Origin: Endobacter medicaginis
GTDB taxonomy: Bacteria; Pseudomonadota; Alphaproteobacteria; Acetobacterales; Acetobacteraceae
Reading direction: 5' to 3'
DNA length: 64,000 bases
NCBI RefSeq assembly: GCF_014192375.1
Contig: NZ_JACHXV010000001.1
Location: 275,714-339,713, forward strand
Shown here: positions 39,613 through 48,702 of the stretch, in pieces
Layout of the letters: each line of letters starts with the position of its first letter
Position numbering within the stretch: the first letter of the stretch is position 1
Translations under genes and position numbers: made by a program
Notes under the pieces: model-generated
What the model saw: only the letters and a program-made list of their open reading frames with translations
The model's database searches: none
What the model was told of the DNA's origin: nothing

Positions 39613-39716
39613 AAAAGAACCAAAAAACTTTTATCCGTTTTCGGTCCAGGGGCCGCCAACGCACTGTCACCTGACGGATAAAAGTCTTTTTGCTTCTTTT
39701 TCTTCAGAAAAAGAAG
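39600..39716. repeat. Dispersed composite palindromic repeat, copy 2
   Basis: Same architecture and orientation as copy 1. Left end is a decayed palindrome at 39600-39619 overlapping the last codons and TAA of the ArsR-methyltransferase gene, followed by CCAAAAAACTTTTATCCGT. The middle forms a stem with CTTTTATCCGT and ACGGATAAAAG as arms. Right end: arms CTTCTTTTTCT / AGAAAAAGAAG at 39693-39716, 4 bases from the accC stop. It lies between convergent genes and may terminate transcription from both sides. Confidence 0.9.
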
Positions 39717-39720
39717 GCCT

Positions 39721-41070
39721 TCAGCCCTTGTTCTGCTCCGCCACGAACTTCTCGAGCCAGTGGATGGTATAGTCCCCCGACCGGAACTGCGCGTCGGCGA
39801 GGATCTTCCGGTGCAGCGGGATCACCGTCTTCACACCTTCGATGACGAACTCGTCCAGCGCACGCTGCATGCGCGCGATCGCCGCCTCGCGGGTGGGCGC
39901 ATGCACGATCAGCTTGGCGATCATGCTGTCGTAATAGGGCGGCACCCGATAGCCGGTGTAGATCGCGCTGTCGATGCGCACGCCCAGGCCCCCGGGCGGG
40001 TGAAACACGCTGATCTGGCCCGGGGTGGGCATGAAGGTCTCGGGGTCTTCGGCGTTGATCCGGCATTCGATGGCGTGGCCCTCGAAGCGGATGTCGGACT
40101 GGCCGTAGCCGAGCGCCTGGCCGGCGGCGATGCGGATCTGTTCACGCACCAAGTCGACATCGCAGACCATCTCCGTCACCGGATGCTCGACCTGCAGGCG
40201 GGTGTTCATCTCGATGAAGCAGAACTGCCCGTCCTGGTAGAGGAACTCCAGCGTGCCGGCATTGCGGTAGCCCAGCTTCCTCAGCGCCGCGGTGGCGATC
40301 TCGCCGATCTCCTCGCGCTGCGCAGGCGTGAGCGCGGGCGAGCCGGCCTCCTCGAGCAGTTTCTGGTGGCGACGCTGCAGCGAGCAGTCGCGCTCGCCGA
40401 AATGCACCACGCCGCCATGGGTGTCGGCGAGGATCTGCAGTTCGATATGGCGGGGCTTGTCGAGATATTTCTCCAGATAGACCTCGTCATTGCCGAACGC
40501 AGCCTTGGCCTCGGTGCGGGCGACGCGCCAGGCTTCTTCCAGTTCGTCGGCCGTCTGCGCCACCTTCATGCCGCGTCCGCCGCCGCCGGCGGCGGCCTTG
40601 ATCAGCACCGGGTAGCCGACGCGCTCGGCCACCACCCGCGCCGCGTCGATATCGGCAAGTGCCCCGTCGGAGCCGGGCACCAGCGGCACGCCGAGCGAGG
40701 CCATCGCCGTCTTGGCGGTGATCTTGTCGCCCATCATGCGGATATGCTCGGGCGAGGGACCGATGAAGGTCAGCCCGTGCGCCTCGACCGCCTCGGCAAA
40801 GGAGGCGTTCTCGGAAAGGAATCCGTAGCCGGGATGGATCGCGTCCGCGCCGGTGATCATCGCCGCGGTCAGGATCGCCGGCACGTTGAGATAGGAGTCG
40901 CGCGAGGCCGGCGGGCCGATACAGACGCTCTCGTCTGCGAGGCGGACATGCATCGCGTCCGCATCCGCCGTGGAATGCACAGCGACGGTGCGGATGCCCA
41001 GCTCGCGGCAGGCGCGCAGCACCCGCAGCGAGATCTCGCCGCGATTGGCGATCAGGATCTTGTTGAACAT
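39721..41070 (-). CDS. accC: Acetyl-CoA carboxylase, biotin carboxylase subunit
   Basis: 449 residues, ATP-grasp enzyme that carboxylates biotin on AccB, first step of fatty acid synthesis. N-terminus [20 protein letters not shown], glycine-rich ATP loop [10 protein letters not shown] (about residue 165) and [16 protein letters not shown] (about residue 290) are all present. It lies 10 bases after accB; order accB-accC is standard. Confidence 0.97.
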   Translation of the reverse strand: MFNKILIANRGEISLRVLRACRELGIRTVAVHSTADADAMHVRLADESVCIGPPASRDSYLNVPAILTAAMITGADAIHPGYGFLSENASFAEAVEAHGLTFIGPSPEHIRMMGDKITAKTAMASLGVPLVPGSDGALADIDAARVVAERVGYPVLIKAAAGGGGRGMKVAQTADELEEAWRVARTEAKAAFGNDEVYLEKYLDKPRHIELQILADTHGGVVHFGERDCSLQRRHQKLLEEAGSPALTPAQREEIGEIATAALRKLGYRNAGTLEFLYQDGQFCFIEMNTRLQVEHPVTEMVCDVDLVREQIRIAAGQALGYGQSDIRFEGHAIECRINAEDPETFMPTPGQISVFHPPGGLGVRIDSAIYTGYRVPPYYDSMIAKLIVHAPTREAAIARMQRALDEFVIEGVKTVIPLHRKILADAQFRSGDYTIHWLEKFVAEQNKG

Positions 41071-41080
41071 GATGAGCGGC

Positions 41081-41557
41081 TTACTCGATCACCGCCAGCA
41101 CTTCGCCGAACTCGACCGGATCGCCCGAGGCGACGAGGAACTGGGTCAGCGTGCCGGCCTTCGGCGCCTTGATCTGGTTGAAGGTCTTCATCGCCTCGAT
41201 CAGCAGCAGGGTCTGCCCGGCAGTGACCGGCTGGCCCATCGAGGCAAAGGGTGCGGCGCCGGGCTCGGGCGAGAGATAGGCCACGCCGACCATCGGCGAG
41301 GTCACGGCGCCGGGATGCTTCGACAGATCCGCCGTGGCCGGCGTTACCGAGACCGGCGTCCCGGCCGCCGGGTGGGCCGCGGCGGGTGTGGCCGCGGCAA
41401 CGGGCGCGGCATAGGTGGCGGGGGCGATGGCGGCGGGCGCGCGGACGACGCGGATGCGCGAATCCTTCTCCGCAATCTCGATCTCGGTCAGACCGGTCTC
41501 GGTCAGGATCTTGGCCAGCGAGCGTATCGCCTCGGCGTCCACCGGCAGTCGGCTCAT
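41081..41557 (-). CDS. accB: Acetyl-CoA carboxylase, biotin carboxyl carrier protein
   Basis: 158 residues. The C-terminal biotinyl domain has the acceptor lysine in [11 protein letters not shown] (about residue 124); an alanine/proline-rich linker (residues about 48-85) connects it to the N-terminal part. ATG 41557 ([18 protein letters not shown]) is preferred; an in-frame ATG at 41578 gives seven extra residues. Operon aroQ-accB-accC on the minus strand, with 64 bases between aroQ and accB. Confidence 0.95.
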   Translation of the reverse strand: MSRLPVDAEAIRSLAKILTETGLTEIEIAEKDSRIRVVRAPAAIAPATYAAPVAAATPAAAHPAAGTPVSVTPATADLSKHPGAVTSPMVGVAYLSPEPGAAPFASMGQPVTAGQTLLLIEAMKTFNQIKAPKAGTLTQFLVASGDPVEFGEVLAVIE

Positions 41558-41621
41558 GTCTCTTGCGTCCCTCGTCATGTCTTGTTTCTCGTCTGCCCTT
41601 GTAGCGGGTTCGCCCCGCTTC

Positions 41622-42071
41622 TCAATGTCCGGCGTCGTCCAGCAGATCGGCCATCGCGGAGAGGGCCAAGTCGTAGCCGCGGATGCCCAGGCCGCAGATC
41701 ACCCCCACCGCGGCGCGCGAGACATAGGAATGATGGCGGAAATCCTCGCGCCGGTGGATGTTGGAGATGTGTACCTCGATCACCGGCAGCTCGACCGCCA
41801 GCAGCGCGTCGAGCAGCGCGATGGAGGTGTGCGAATAGGCCCCCGGGTTGATGACGATGCCGCGCGCCCGGCCGCGGCACTCATGCACCCACGACACGAG
41901 CTCGCCCTCGCCGTTGGTCTGGCGGAAATCGATCGCCAGTCCGGCGCGCTCGGCCGCCTGCGCGCAGAGCTGCTCGACATCGTCGAGCGTCGCATGGCCG
42001 TAGACCGCCGGCTGGCGCAGTCCGAGCATGTTGAGGTTGGGGCCGTTGAAGACGGCGACGAGCGGGCGCAT
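41622..42071 (-). CDS. aroQ: 3-dehydroquinate dehydratase, type II
   Basis: 149-residue dodecameric shikimate-pathway enzyme converting 3-dehydroquinate to 3-dehydroshikimate. Seen: [18 protein letters not shown] with the catalytic tyrosine on the flexible lid, [12 protein letters not shown], and [16 protein letters not shown] with the catalytic histidine. Upstream of accB in the common alphaproteobacterial order. Confidence 0.96.
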   Translation of the reverse strand: MRPLVAVFNGPNLNMLGLRQPAVYGHATLDDVEQLCAQAAERAGLAIDFRQTNGEGELVSWVHECRGRARGIVINPGAYSHTSIALLDALLAVELPVIEVHISNIHRREDFRHHSYVSRAAVGVICGLGIRGYDLALSAMADLLDDAGH

Positions 42072-42280
42072 GGCCGGGCGGTTAGCACGCCCGATGCTTC
42101 ACGTCCAAGAGGCGTGGGGGTCGGAGGAATCGCCCGGCCGGGGGTTGCAATCCCGGCGGTCCCGTGGCCAGTAACGTCGCTGCGAGGTCGGTCGGCAAAA
42201 TCCTCGATGCTGCAACGCAAAATAAGAAAAACTCGATATAACCCTGATTACGAAACAAGGTTTCGCTTGATCTTGAGAAT

Positions 42281-43072
42281 GTGATCGTTCATTTTCGCGA
42301 GATCACAGGAGAGCGGACCGGATTTGTGCAGCTTCTGACCGATACCTCGGCCCCTTCGTGTTTTCGCTCCGGTTTGCGGCGTCTAGGCTTGGCCCTTGTG
42401 CTCCCGGTGGGGGTCGCGGCGATGTCGGTTTCGGCGGGTTCCCTTGCCTCTGCGCGGGCTGCCTCGGTGTCCACGGACATGACGGCCATCGATGACGGTC
42501 ATCAACCCGTCCGTCCGGCCTGGCTGGCCTCGATCGGCCCGGATGGCCGGTCTCTTCCGGCCACTGCTGCCGTGGCGTCCCCTGTCGGCGATGCGCAGCC
42601 TCACAGCCTGGCCGATCGTGTCGGCGCGGCATGGCAGCAGCGCCTGCACAGCATCCGCGGCAAGGTGCGCGCGGTCGCGTCCTGGACCGAGCATGGCGTC
42701 GCCACCTGGTATGGAAGCTGGCACAAGGGCCGCCGCACCAGCAGCGGCGCGGTCTTCAACCCCGCGCTGATGACCGCTGCCCATCCCAGCCTGCCGCTGG
42801 GTACCCGGCTGCTGGTCACCAACACCACCACCGGCGACAGCGTGGTCGTCACCGTCAACGACCGCGAGCCGAAGCACCCCAACTCGATCATCGACCTGTC
42901 GCGCGGTGCCGCCTCGCGGCTCGGCTTCGTCTCGTCCGGCCGTGCGGCCGTGAAGCTCACCCGCCTCGAGCCTGGCCAGGACCCGGTCGAGGTCGCCGAT
43001 GCGCCGGACGGCGTCTCCGGCCCCCAGCCCGCCCCCGAGGGCGCGGCGATGGGTCTGCCGGCCGCGGACTAG
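42281..43072 (+). CDS. RlpA-like septal ring lytic transglycosylase family protein
   Basis: 263 residues with an N-terminal signal region (RRLGLALVLPVGVAAMSVSAGSLASARA) and a double-psi beta-barrel: GVATWYGSWHKGRRTSSGAVF, ALMTAAHPSLPLGTRLLVTN and VTVNDREPKHPNSIIDLSRGAA, the canonical RlpA segments with the catalytic-site Asp. No SPOR domain follows, and no lipobox is seen, so septal targeting is uncertain. Start is uncertain: GTG 42281 as given, or GTG 42326, which has AGGAG rather far upstream. The 209-base spacer before it is A/T-richer and probably holds divergent promoters for aroQ and this gene. Confidence 0.82.
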   Translation: MIVHFREITGERTGFVQLLTDTSAPSCFRSGLRRLGLALVLPVGVAAMSVSAGSLASARAASVSTDMTAIDDGHQPVRPAWLASIGPDGRSLPATAAVASPVGDAQPHSLADRVGAAWQQRLHSIRGKVRAVASWTEHGVATWYGSWHKGRRTSSGAVFNPALMTAAHPSLPLGTRLLVTNTTTGDSVVVTVNDREPKHPNSIIDLSRGAASRLGFVSSGRAAVKLTRLEPGQDPVEVADAPDGVSGPQPAPEGAAMGLPAAD

Positions 43073-43078
43073 GCCGCC

Positions 43079-44119
43079 TCAGCCCTGCGCCACGTGGTCG
43101 GCGACGAAGGCGCCGCGTTCGCCGGGCGGGGCTTCGGGTCGGGTGGTGCTGTCGCGCCGGGTCTGGAGCTCCAGCTCCGAATTCAGCTCCGCGCCGAGCA
43201 GCACCACGAAGGCGGTGACGAAGAACCACATCATGATCGCCGCCACCGCGCCGAGCGGCCCGTAGGTCGCGTCATACGACGCGAAGTGGCTGACATAGAA
43301 CGAAAATCCCCATGAAGCGATCAGCCACAGCGCCGTTGCCAGCGTGACACCCGGGGCAATCCATGGCCAGCGCGCCGGGGCACGTGAGGGGCCGTAACGA
43401 TACAGCAGCGTGAAGGCGAGCGAGACAAACACGATCAGCGCCACCGGGGTGGCCAGTGACAGCATCCATTTGAGCTGGTCGTTCACCCAGGTCAGGCCCA
43501 GCCGCTCGGGCAGGAACTGCACCGCCGCCGGCAGGAAGATCAGCAGGCTGATGGTCATGATCGCGCCAAGGATCGCGCACAGCGTCATCGCCAGCGCGGT
43601 GGCCTGGAAGCGGACGAAGCCGCGGCTCTCCTTCTGGTCGTAGGCGATGTTGAGCGCTGACAGGATCGCCTTGGTGCTGGCCGAGGTGGACCACAGGGCG
43701 ATGGCAATCGACACGATCAGCCCGATCGTCAGGCTGCCGCGCGGCCGGCTGACCAGCTCGTGTACACGATCGGTGATCATTGTGTACGCAACCCCCGGCA
43801 GCAGCCGTTGCAGCGCACGAAGCTGCGGCTCGACCGTGGCCGGGTCGAACACCAACCCATAGAGCGAGATCAGCGTCGAGATGGCCGGGAACAGCGCCAG
43901 CGTCGCATAGAAGGCGCAGCCAGCAGCGGCCAGCCCCATCTGGTCCGACATCATCTCGGCGACGGTGCGCTTGCCGACCTGCTTCCAGCCGGCGAGCGGG
44001 ATGGCGAGCGGGCGTTCGGCATCACGGCCGAGGGCGCGTTCGATCTCTTCGGGTTCGAGATGCTGGTCGGCCGGAACGGTCATCGGACCGCCTGCGGTCG
44101 CCTGCGTTGCGTCGGACAT
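43079..44119 (-). CDS. YihY/BrkB family inner-membrane protein
   Basis: 346 residues with six hydrophobic segments, UPF0761/YihY family (formerly misnamed RNase BN). Typical segments: MGLAAAGCAFYATLALFPAI near the N-terminus, SRPRGSLTIGLIVSIAIALW, and the C-terminal YGPLGAVAAIMMWFFVTAFVVLLGAELN. The family's function is not established; exporter or envelope roles are proposed. GGAGAGCGAG precedes ATG 44119. Its stop lies 6 bases from the convergent RlpA-like stop. Confidence 0.86.
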   Translation of the reverse strand: MSDATQATAGGPMTVPADQHLEPEEIERALGRDAERPLAIPLAGWKQVGKRTVAEMMSDQMGLAAAGCAFYATLALFPAISTLISLYGLVFDPATVEPQLRALQRLLPGVAYTMITDRVHELVSRPRGSLTIGLIVSIAIALWSTSASTKAILSALNIAYDQKESRGFVRFQATALAMTLCAILGAIMTISLLIFLPAAVQFLPERLGLTWVNDQLKWMLSLATPVALIVFVSLAFTLLYRYGPSRAPARWPWIAPGVTLATALWLIASWGFSFYVSHFASYDATYGPLGAVAAIMMWFFVTAFVVLLGAELNSELELQTRRDSTTRPEAPPGERGAFVADHVAQG

Positions 44120-44279
44120 CCACTCGCTCTCCGCCCACGAAACCGCGTCGATCCGCCAGGCTCGGCCATCGTCGCACTGTTAGAACAAAACGGTTGCGTT
44201 CGGTTCCCTGTGCAGTGGGAAAGAAATCGCACAAGGCCGCAAGATTTCTGTTGCACCAGGGGGGCGATGGCCTCATATG

Positions 44280-44455
44280 CGCCCCCTACGCAGCAACGCA
44301 CGTGCCTCTGGCCCCAAGTGGTTACGCAACGACGTCAAGCGTTCTGGCACTCGGGTCCCCGCAAGGGACGCAAGCCTTGGTCGCTGGTTCGTTGGACCGT
44401 TTCGCAACTCTCATCCGTCGCCTCAACAGGCGGATGTTTCGTGGGAAAGGAAGGG
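44280..44455 (+). promoter_or_regulatory. Candidate speF leader RNA upstream of ornithine decarboxylase
   Basis: The gap 44120-44459 (340 bases) has no gene. Its second half is rich in stems: GTCCC/GGGAC around 44355-44369, GGTC/GACC around 44379-44397, and a hairpin CATCCG...CGGATG at 44412-44435 just before the Shine-Dalgarno AAGGAAGGG. A conserved leader motif named speF is known upstream of alphaproteobacterial ornithine decarboxylase genes, and the position fits. I cannot align to the published consensus, so the call rests on location and structure. The first half (44120-44279) likely holds the promoter. Confidence 0.45.
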
Positions 44456-44459
44456 CGCG

Positions 44460-45596
44460 ATGACTCCCAAGATCGCGAAGTTCCTGGCTGAGCAGAATCC
44501 TGCGACGCCATGCCTCGTCGTCGACGTCGATCGCGTCGCCGCGCGCTACGGCGCGCTGGCCGACGCGCTGCCGCTGGCGCGCATCTACTATGCCGTGAAA
44601 GCCAATCCGGCCGCCCCGATCCTGTCGCGGCTGACCGCGCTGGGTTCGTATTTCGATGCCGCCTCGATCGAGGAGATCGAGATGTGCCTCGAGGCGGGCG
44701 CCGAGGCGTCGAAGATCAGCTTCGGCAACACCATCAAGAAGGTGTCGGCGATCCGTCGCGCGTTCGCCGCCGGCGTGCCGATGTTCGCCTTCGACTCCGC
44801 CGAGGAGCTCGACAAGCTGGCCGAGAACGCGCCCGGCGCGCGGGTCTATTGCCGCCTGCTGGTCGAGAACGAGGGTGCGGAGTGGCCGCTGTCGCGCAAG
44901 TTCGGCACCACGCTGGATCATGCGCGCGACCTGATGGTGCGGGCCCGCGAGCTGGGCCTCGACCCGTACGGGCTGTCGTTCCATGTCGGCAGCCAGCAGA
45001 CCGGCACCGCGCCCTACGAGGCGGCGATCGGCCGGGTGGCGATGCTGTTCACCGATCTGGCCGAGGCAGGGATCGACCTGCGCATGGTCAATCTCGGCGG
45101 CGGCTTCCCGGTGCGCTATCGCGACGAGGTGCCCGGGATCGACGATTTCGGCCGTGCGATCATGCACGCGATGACCGAGCATTTCGGCAACGACCTGCCG
45201 GAGATGATCGTCGAGCCGGGCCGTTTCATCGTCGCCGATGCGGGGCTGGTGCGTTCGGAGGTGGTGTTGGTCAGCCGGCGCGGTGCGGACAACCCGGTGC
45301 GCTGGGTGTATCTCGACATCGGCCGCTTCGGCGGCCTGGCCGAGACCGAGGGCGAGTCGATCAGGTATCGCATCGCGACCGCGCACGACGAGACGGGCGC
45401 CGAGACCGGCCCGGTGGCCATCGCCGGCCCGACCTGCGACGGCGCCGACATCATGTACGAGCGCGCGAACTATCGCCTGCCGCTCGCCCTGCGCTCGGGC
45501 GACCTGGTCGACCTGCTCAGCACCGGTGCCTATGTCAGCACCTATGCGGCGCAAAGCTTCAACGGCTTCGCACCGCTCGCCGAGCACTACATCTGA
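44460..45596 (+). CDS. Ornithine decarboxylase, fold type III
   Basis: 378-residue PLP enzyme making putrescine from ornithine (related lysine or diaminopimelate decarboxylases share the fold). PLP lysine in YYAVKANPA (about residue 46), FHVGSQQTG, GGGFPVRY, EPGRFIVADAG and the active-site CDGADIM, all as in ornithine decarboxylase. The Cys-Asp pair favours ornithine/lysine over diaminopimelate. ATG 44460 follows AAGGAAGGG; upstream frame is open but non-coding in look. The long structured leader suggests control by polyamines. Confidence 0.92.
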   Translation: MTPKIAKFLAEQNPATPCLVVDVDRVAARYGALADALPLARIYYAVKANPAAPILSRLTALGSYFDAASIEEIEMCLEAGAEASKISFGNTIKKVSAIRRAFAAGVPMFAFDSAEELDKLAENAPGARVYCRLLVENEGAEWPLSRKFGTTLDHARDLMVRARELGLDPYGLSFHVGSQQTGTAPYEAAIGRVAMLFTDLAEAGIDLRMVNLGGGFPVRYRDEVPGIDDFGRAIMHAMTEHFGNDLPEMIVEPGRFIVADAGLVRSEVVLVSRRGADNPVRWVYLDIGRFGGLAETEGESIRYRIATAHDETGAETGPVAIAGPTCDGADIMYERANYRLPLALRSGDLVDLLSTGAYVSTYAAQSFNGFAPLAEHYI

Positions 45597-45600
45597 GGGG

Positions 45601-45623
45601 GGTGGGGGCTTCGTGCCCCCACC
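45601..45623. terminator. Bidirectional terminator between ornithine decarboxylase and thioesterase genes
   Basis: Perfect 9-base stem GGTGGGGGC / GCCCCCACC with loop TTCGT, 4 bases after the decarboxylase TGA and 1 base before the thioesterase stop. U-tract is poor, so efficiency may be modest. Confidence 0.65.
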
Positions 45624-45624
45624 T

Positions 45625-46068
45625 TCACATCGCCGCTTCGAGCGCCTGCCGCATCGCGCCGTCGATCGCGACCGGGCGGCGGGTCACGGTATCGATCCAG
45701 ACCTGGGCGGAGGTGATCTCCGCCGCCGGTCGGTCCGAGCCGGCCTGGAAGATCCCGATCCGGTAGGTCAGCGAACTCCGGCCCAGCCGGTCGACCCGCA
45801 ATCCGACGGTCAGCACGTCCGGAAAATGCGTCTCGCTGAGATAGCGCGCGCCATTCTCCACCGTCACCATGGTGCGTGCCTCGGCGAGCAGATCGTGGCG
45901 CATCCTGAACAGCGCGATCACCGTGTCGGCGAAGCGGTAATACGCGGTGTTGTTGATATGGCCGTTGGTGTCCTGGTCGGTATAGGCGGTGGGTACCTCG
46001 ATGGTGAAGCCGTAGGCGCTGCGCGGCAGCGGCTCGGGGCGGGCCGGGGCGGGGGTCGGTTCTGACAT
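45625..46068 (-). CDS. Acyl-CoA thioesterase, 4HBT hotdog family
   Basis: 147 residues, single hotdog domain. The active-site segment YTDQDTNGHINNTAYYRFAD (DxxGHxNN-like) matches 4-hydroxybenzoyl-CoA thioesterase and YbgC-type enzymes, which hydrolyse short acyl-CoA thioesters. ATG 46068 abuts the upstream intergenic with the divergent KaiC-like gene. Substrate unknown. Confidence 0.86.
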   Translation of the reverse strand: MSEPTPAPARPEPLPRSAYGFTIEVPTAYTDQDTNGHINNTAYYRFADTVIALFRMRHDLLAEARTMVTVENGARYLSETHFPDVLTVGLRVDRLGRSSLTYRIGIFQAGSDRPAAEITSAQVWIDTVTRRPVAIDGAMRQALEAAM

Positions 46069-46151
46069 TGCGATGCTTATCGCGTGAGCGGCGGCGTGCT
46101 GTCCATCCGGCCTCTACTCAAGATGTGACCGTCCGGGCTAGCTTGTGCGCC

Positions 46152-47645
46152 ATGCAGCAGGCACCGCTTCCCAGATTGCGCACGGGTATCCCGGGTTTCG
46201 ACGTACTGGTCGGCGGCGGGCTGATCGAAGGCACCTCGATCATCATCCAGGGGCGCCCCGGTTCGGGGAAGACCATCCTCGCCAACCAGATCGCCTTTCA
46301 TCACGCGAGCCAGGGCGGCCGGGTGCTGTGCGCGACCGTGCTCGCCGAGCCGCACGAGCGGCTGTTCCAGTTCCTCTCGACGCTGAGCTTCTTCGACCGC
46401 GAGCGGGTCGGCGTCGACATCCAGTATGTCAGCGCCTTCGATACGCTGCGCTCCGGCGGCCTGGCCGCCGTGGTGGCCCTGCTGCGTCGCGAGATCATCC
46501 GCCATCGCGCCACGCTGATGCTGGTCGACGGGTTGCTGACCGCGCGCGGGGCGGCCGAGACCGCGCTCGACACCAAGATGTTCGTCGCCGAGTTGCAGGG
46601 CCATGCGGCGTTCGCCGGCTGCGGGGTGCTGTTCCTGACCTCCGCGCTGCTCGATGACGGCAGCCCCGAGCACACCATGGTCGACGGGGTGGTCGAACTC
46701 GCCGAACAGATCGGGGTGGCGCGCTCGTCGCGCTGGCTGACCCTGCGCAAGACGCGCGGCACGGCCGCCATCGGCGGGCGGCACGAGTTCGAGATCGGCG
46801 CCGATGGGGTGGTGGTGCATCCGCGGCTCGAGGCGTTGCTCGGCTTCTCGCCCGAGGCCGCCGAGATGAGCAATCCGACGCCCGAGGAGCTCACCGCCGA
46901 GCTTGCCGCCGACCGGCGGACCCCGCGGGTGAACGTCGCGATCGAGGGGTTCGACCATCTGCTTGGCGGCGGTCTGCCCTGCGGCTCCGGCACGCTGATC
47001 GCCAGCCCCTCCGGCGGCGGCAAGACGCTGGCCAGTTTGTGTTTCCTGGCCGGCAGCACGCTGGCGGAGCCCGGGCTGATGGTGGGATTCTTCGAACCCC
47101 CGGTGCGGCTGGTGCGCAAGGGGGAGGCGGTGGGCCTGCCGATCGCGCGGCTCGCCGGCAGCGGCGCGCTGCGCTTCCTGCATTGCGGCCTGGCGGTGCG
47201 CTCGATCGACGCGATCGGCCACGAGATCCTCACCGCGGTGTTCGACTACGGCATCAAGCGCATTGTGATCGATTCCGCCGGTGCCCTGTTCCGAATTGCA
47301 TCAAACCCCGGGCGCGTCGTCGAGTTCTTCTTTGCACTCACCTCAGTGCTGCGGCAGCGCGGCGTGACGGTGCTGACGACCTGGGAGACGCCGGACATGA
47401 CCGGTTCGACATCGACCGCGGTGATTTCCACCGATGCCGCCTCCGGTGCCCAGGGCGGGCTATGGTCGAGCCAGATCTATTCGTCCTGCGACAATCTGCT
47501 CAGCGTGCATTTCGATGATCGCGGCGGCGTGCTGCGCCGCATCCTGCGCGTGCAGAAGATGCGCGACAGCCACTATGACCCCCAGCAGCGCGAGTTGCAG
47601 ATCGCCTCGGACGGGCTGCGTCTCGTCACCACCGCGGCGCTCTGA
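46152..47645 (+). CDS. KaiC-like double RecA-domain ATPase
   Basis: 497 residues with two tandem KaiC/RecA domains. Domain 1: TGIPGFDVLVGGGLIEGTS with P-loop GRPGSGKT (residues 34-41). Domain 2: EGFDHLLGGGLPCGSGT with P-loop ASPSGGGKT (about residue 285) and Walker B-like IVIDSAGALF. The overall plan matches cyanobacterial KaiC, but the paired catalytic glutamates after the first P-loop domain's strand are replaced (VLAEP), and only one is kept in domain 2 (FFEPP). Ser/Thr residues in WSSQIYSS lie where KaiC is autophosphorylated. No kaiA or kaiB is here. A stand-alone receiver gene follows 24 bases later, suggesting a signalling pair. ATG 46152 chosen; an upstream start gives a cryptic extension. 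Confidence 0.88.
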   Translation: MQQAPLPRLRTGIPGFDVLVGGGLIEGTSIIIQGRPGSGKTILANQIAFHHASQGGRVLCATVLAEPHERLFQFLSTLSFFDRERVGVDIQYVSAFDTLRSGGLAAVVALLRREIIRHRATLMLVDGLLTARGAAETALDTKMFVAELQGHAAFAGCGVLFLTSALLDDGSPEHTMVDGVVELAEQIGVARSSRWLTLRKTRGTAAIGGRHEFEIGADGVVVHPRLEALLGFSPEAAEMSNPTPEELTAELAADRRTPRVNVAIEGFDHLLGGGLPCGSGTLIASPSGGGKTLASLCFLAGSTLAEPGLMVGFFEPPVRLVRKGEAVGLPIARLAGSGALRFLHCGLAVRSIDAIGHEILTAVFDYGIKRIVIDSAGALFRIASNPGRVVEFFFALTSVLRQRGVTVLTTWETPDMTGSTSTAVISTDAASGAQGGLWSSQIYSSCDNLLSVHFDDRGGVLRRILRVQKMRDSHYDPQQRELQIASDGLRLVTTAAL

Positions 47646-47669
47646 GTCCCGGATGGGGGTCGGGCGCGG

Positions 47670-48038
47670 ATGACCACGATTCTCGTTGTCGATGATGAAT
47701 ATCTCGTCGCGGACGTGGTCGCCTTCGCGCTGGAGGATGCCGGCTACCTGGTGGTCACGGCGCCGAACGGCCGGCTGGGGCTGGAAGCGGTGATCCGCGA
47801 GCGGCCCGATCTGGTGATCACCGACTACATGATGCCGGTCATGAACGGCATGGAACTGGCCAGTGCCCTGGAGGAGCGTGCCGCCGCGGGTGCCCGGCGC
47901 ATACCGGTGGTGCTGATGACCGGCGCGCAGCGCGCGCTCGCCCAGCAGAGCCCCGAGCTGTTCGCCGCCATCATCGACAAGCCGTTCGTGATGAGCGAGC
48001 TGATGCGGATCATCGGCGATCTCGTCGGACCGCCCTAG
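47670..48038 (+). CDS. Single-domain response regulator (CheY-like receiver)
   Basis: 122 residues, receiver domain only: acidic pair in VVDDEYLV, phosphoacceptor Asp in LVITDYMMPVMNGMEL (about residue 52), Thr/Ser switch in VVLMTGAQ and Lys in IIDKPFVMSEL. No output domain, so it acts by protein contact. Directly downstream of the KaiC-like gene, likely one operon; in other bacteria KaiC homologues pair with histidine kinases and receivers. Converges on ccmB with 7 bases between stops. Confidence 0.9.
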   Translation: MTTILVVDDEYLVADVVAFALEDAGYLVVTAPNGRLGLEAVIRERPDLVITDYMMPVMNGMELASALEERAAAGARRIPVVLMTGAQRALAQQSPELFAAIIDKPFVMSELMRIIGDLVGPP

Positions 48039-48045
48039 ATTTGTC

Positions 48046-48702
48046 TCAGCCCTCGCGCAATGCCAGCCCGGCGGCGAGCGGGCAGACCGGCAGGGCCGCG
48101 CAGAGGAAGGCGGCCAGCAGCGCGAGATCGGATGTCGCGTCCAGCCCCAGCCGGGCGGCATCCGCCGCCGCGGCGCCGAAGATCAGCGGCGCGGTCGCCA
48201 GTGGCAGGGCGAGCAGCGGCAGCAGCAGCGTTCCGCGCCGCGCGCCCAGCGACACGCAGGCCGCCACCCCGCCGATCAGCGACAGGCACAGCGTGCCGAG
48301 GGCGAGGGCGGCCAGCCCGACCGGCGTCGGGGCGGCGCCCAGCATCACCTGCACCGGCACCGAGGCCGCGATCACCGGCACCCCGCAGGCGAGCCAGTGG
48401 GTGAGCATCTTGGCCGCCGCGATGGCCGGTGCCGGCAGGCCGGCGGCGAGCAGTTCGTCGAGCCCGCCATCCTCGTGGTCCGCGCCGTAGAGGCGTTCGA
48501 GCGGCAGCAGGGCGGCGAGCAGCGCCAGCACCCAGACGGTGCCGGTCGCCATTCGTGCCAGCAACGCCGGGCCGGGGCCGAGGGCGAGCGGAAACAGGGC
48601 CGCGGCGAGGGCGAAGAACAGCACCGCCGCGAGGCTGTCGCCCGCATGGCGGAGGGCCAGGCGAAGCTCGCGCACGATCGCGGCGGCGAACAGGCGCCTC
48701 AT
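48046..48702 (-). CDS. ccmB: Heme exporter protein CcmB
   Basis: 218-residue membrane subunit of the CcmAB(CD) transporter needed to release holo-CcmE in cytochrome c maturation (System I). Six hydrophobic segments; N-terminus [23 protein letters not shown], then LPLERLYGADHEDGGLDELL, a strongly conserved CcmB segment. Its ATG overlaps the ccmA stop by 4 bases. ccmC is not downstream in this window, so the rest of the ccm set must be elsewhere. Confidence 0.95.
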   Translation of the reverse strand: MRRLFAAAIVRELRLALRHAGDSLAAVLFFALAAALFPLALGPGPALLARMATGTVWVLALLAALLPLERLYGADHEDGGLDELLAAGLPAPAIAAAKMLTHWLACGVPVIAASVPVQVMLGAAPTPVGLAALALGTLCLSLIGGVAACVSLGARRGTLLLPLLALPLATAPLIFGAAAADAARLGLDATSDLALLAAFLCAALPVCPLAAGLALREG

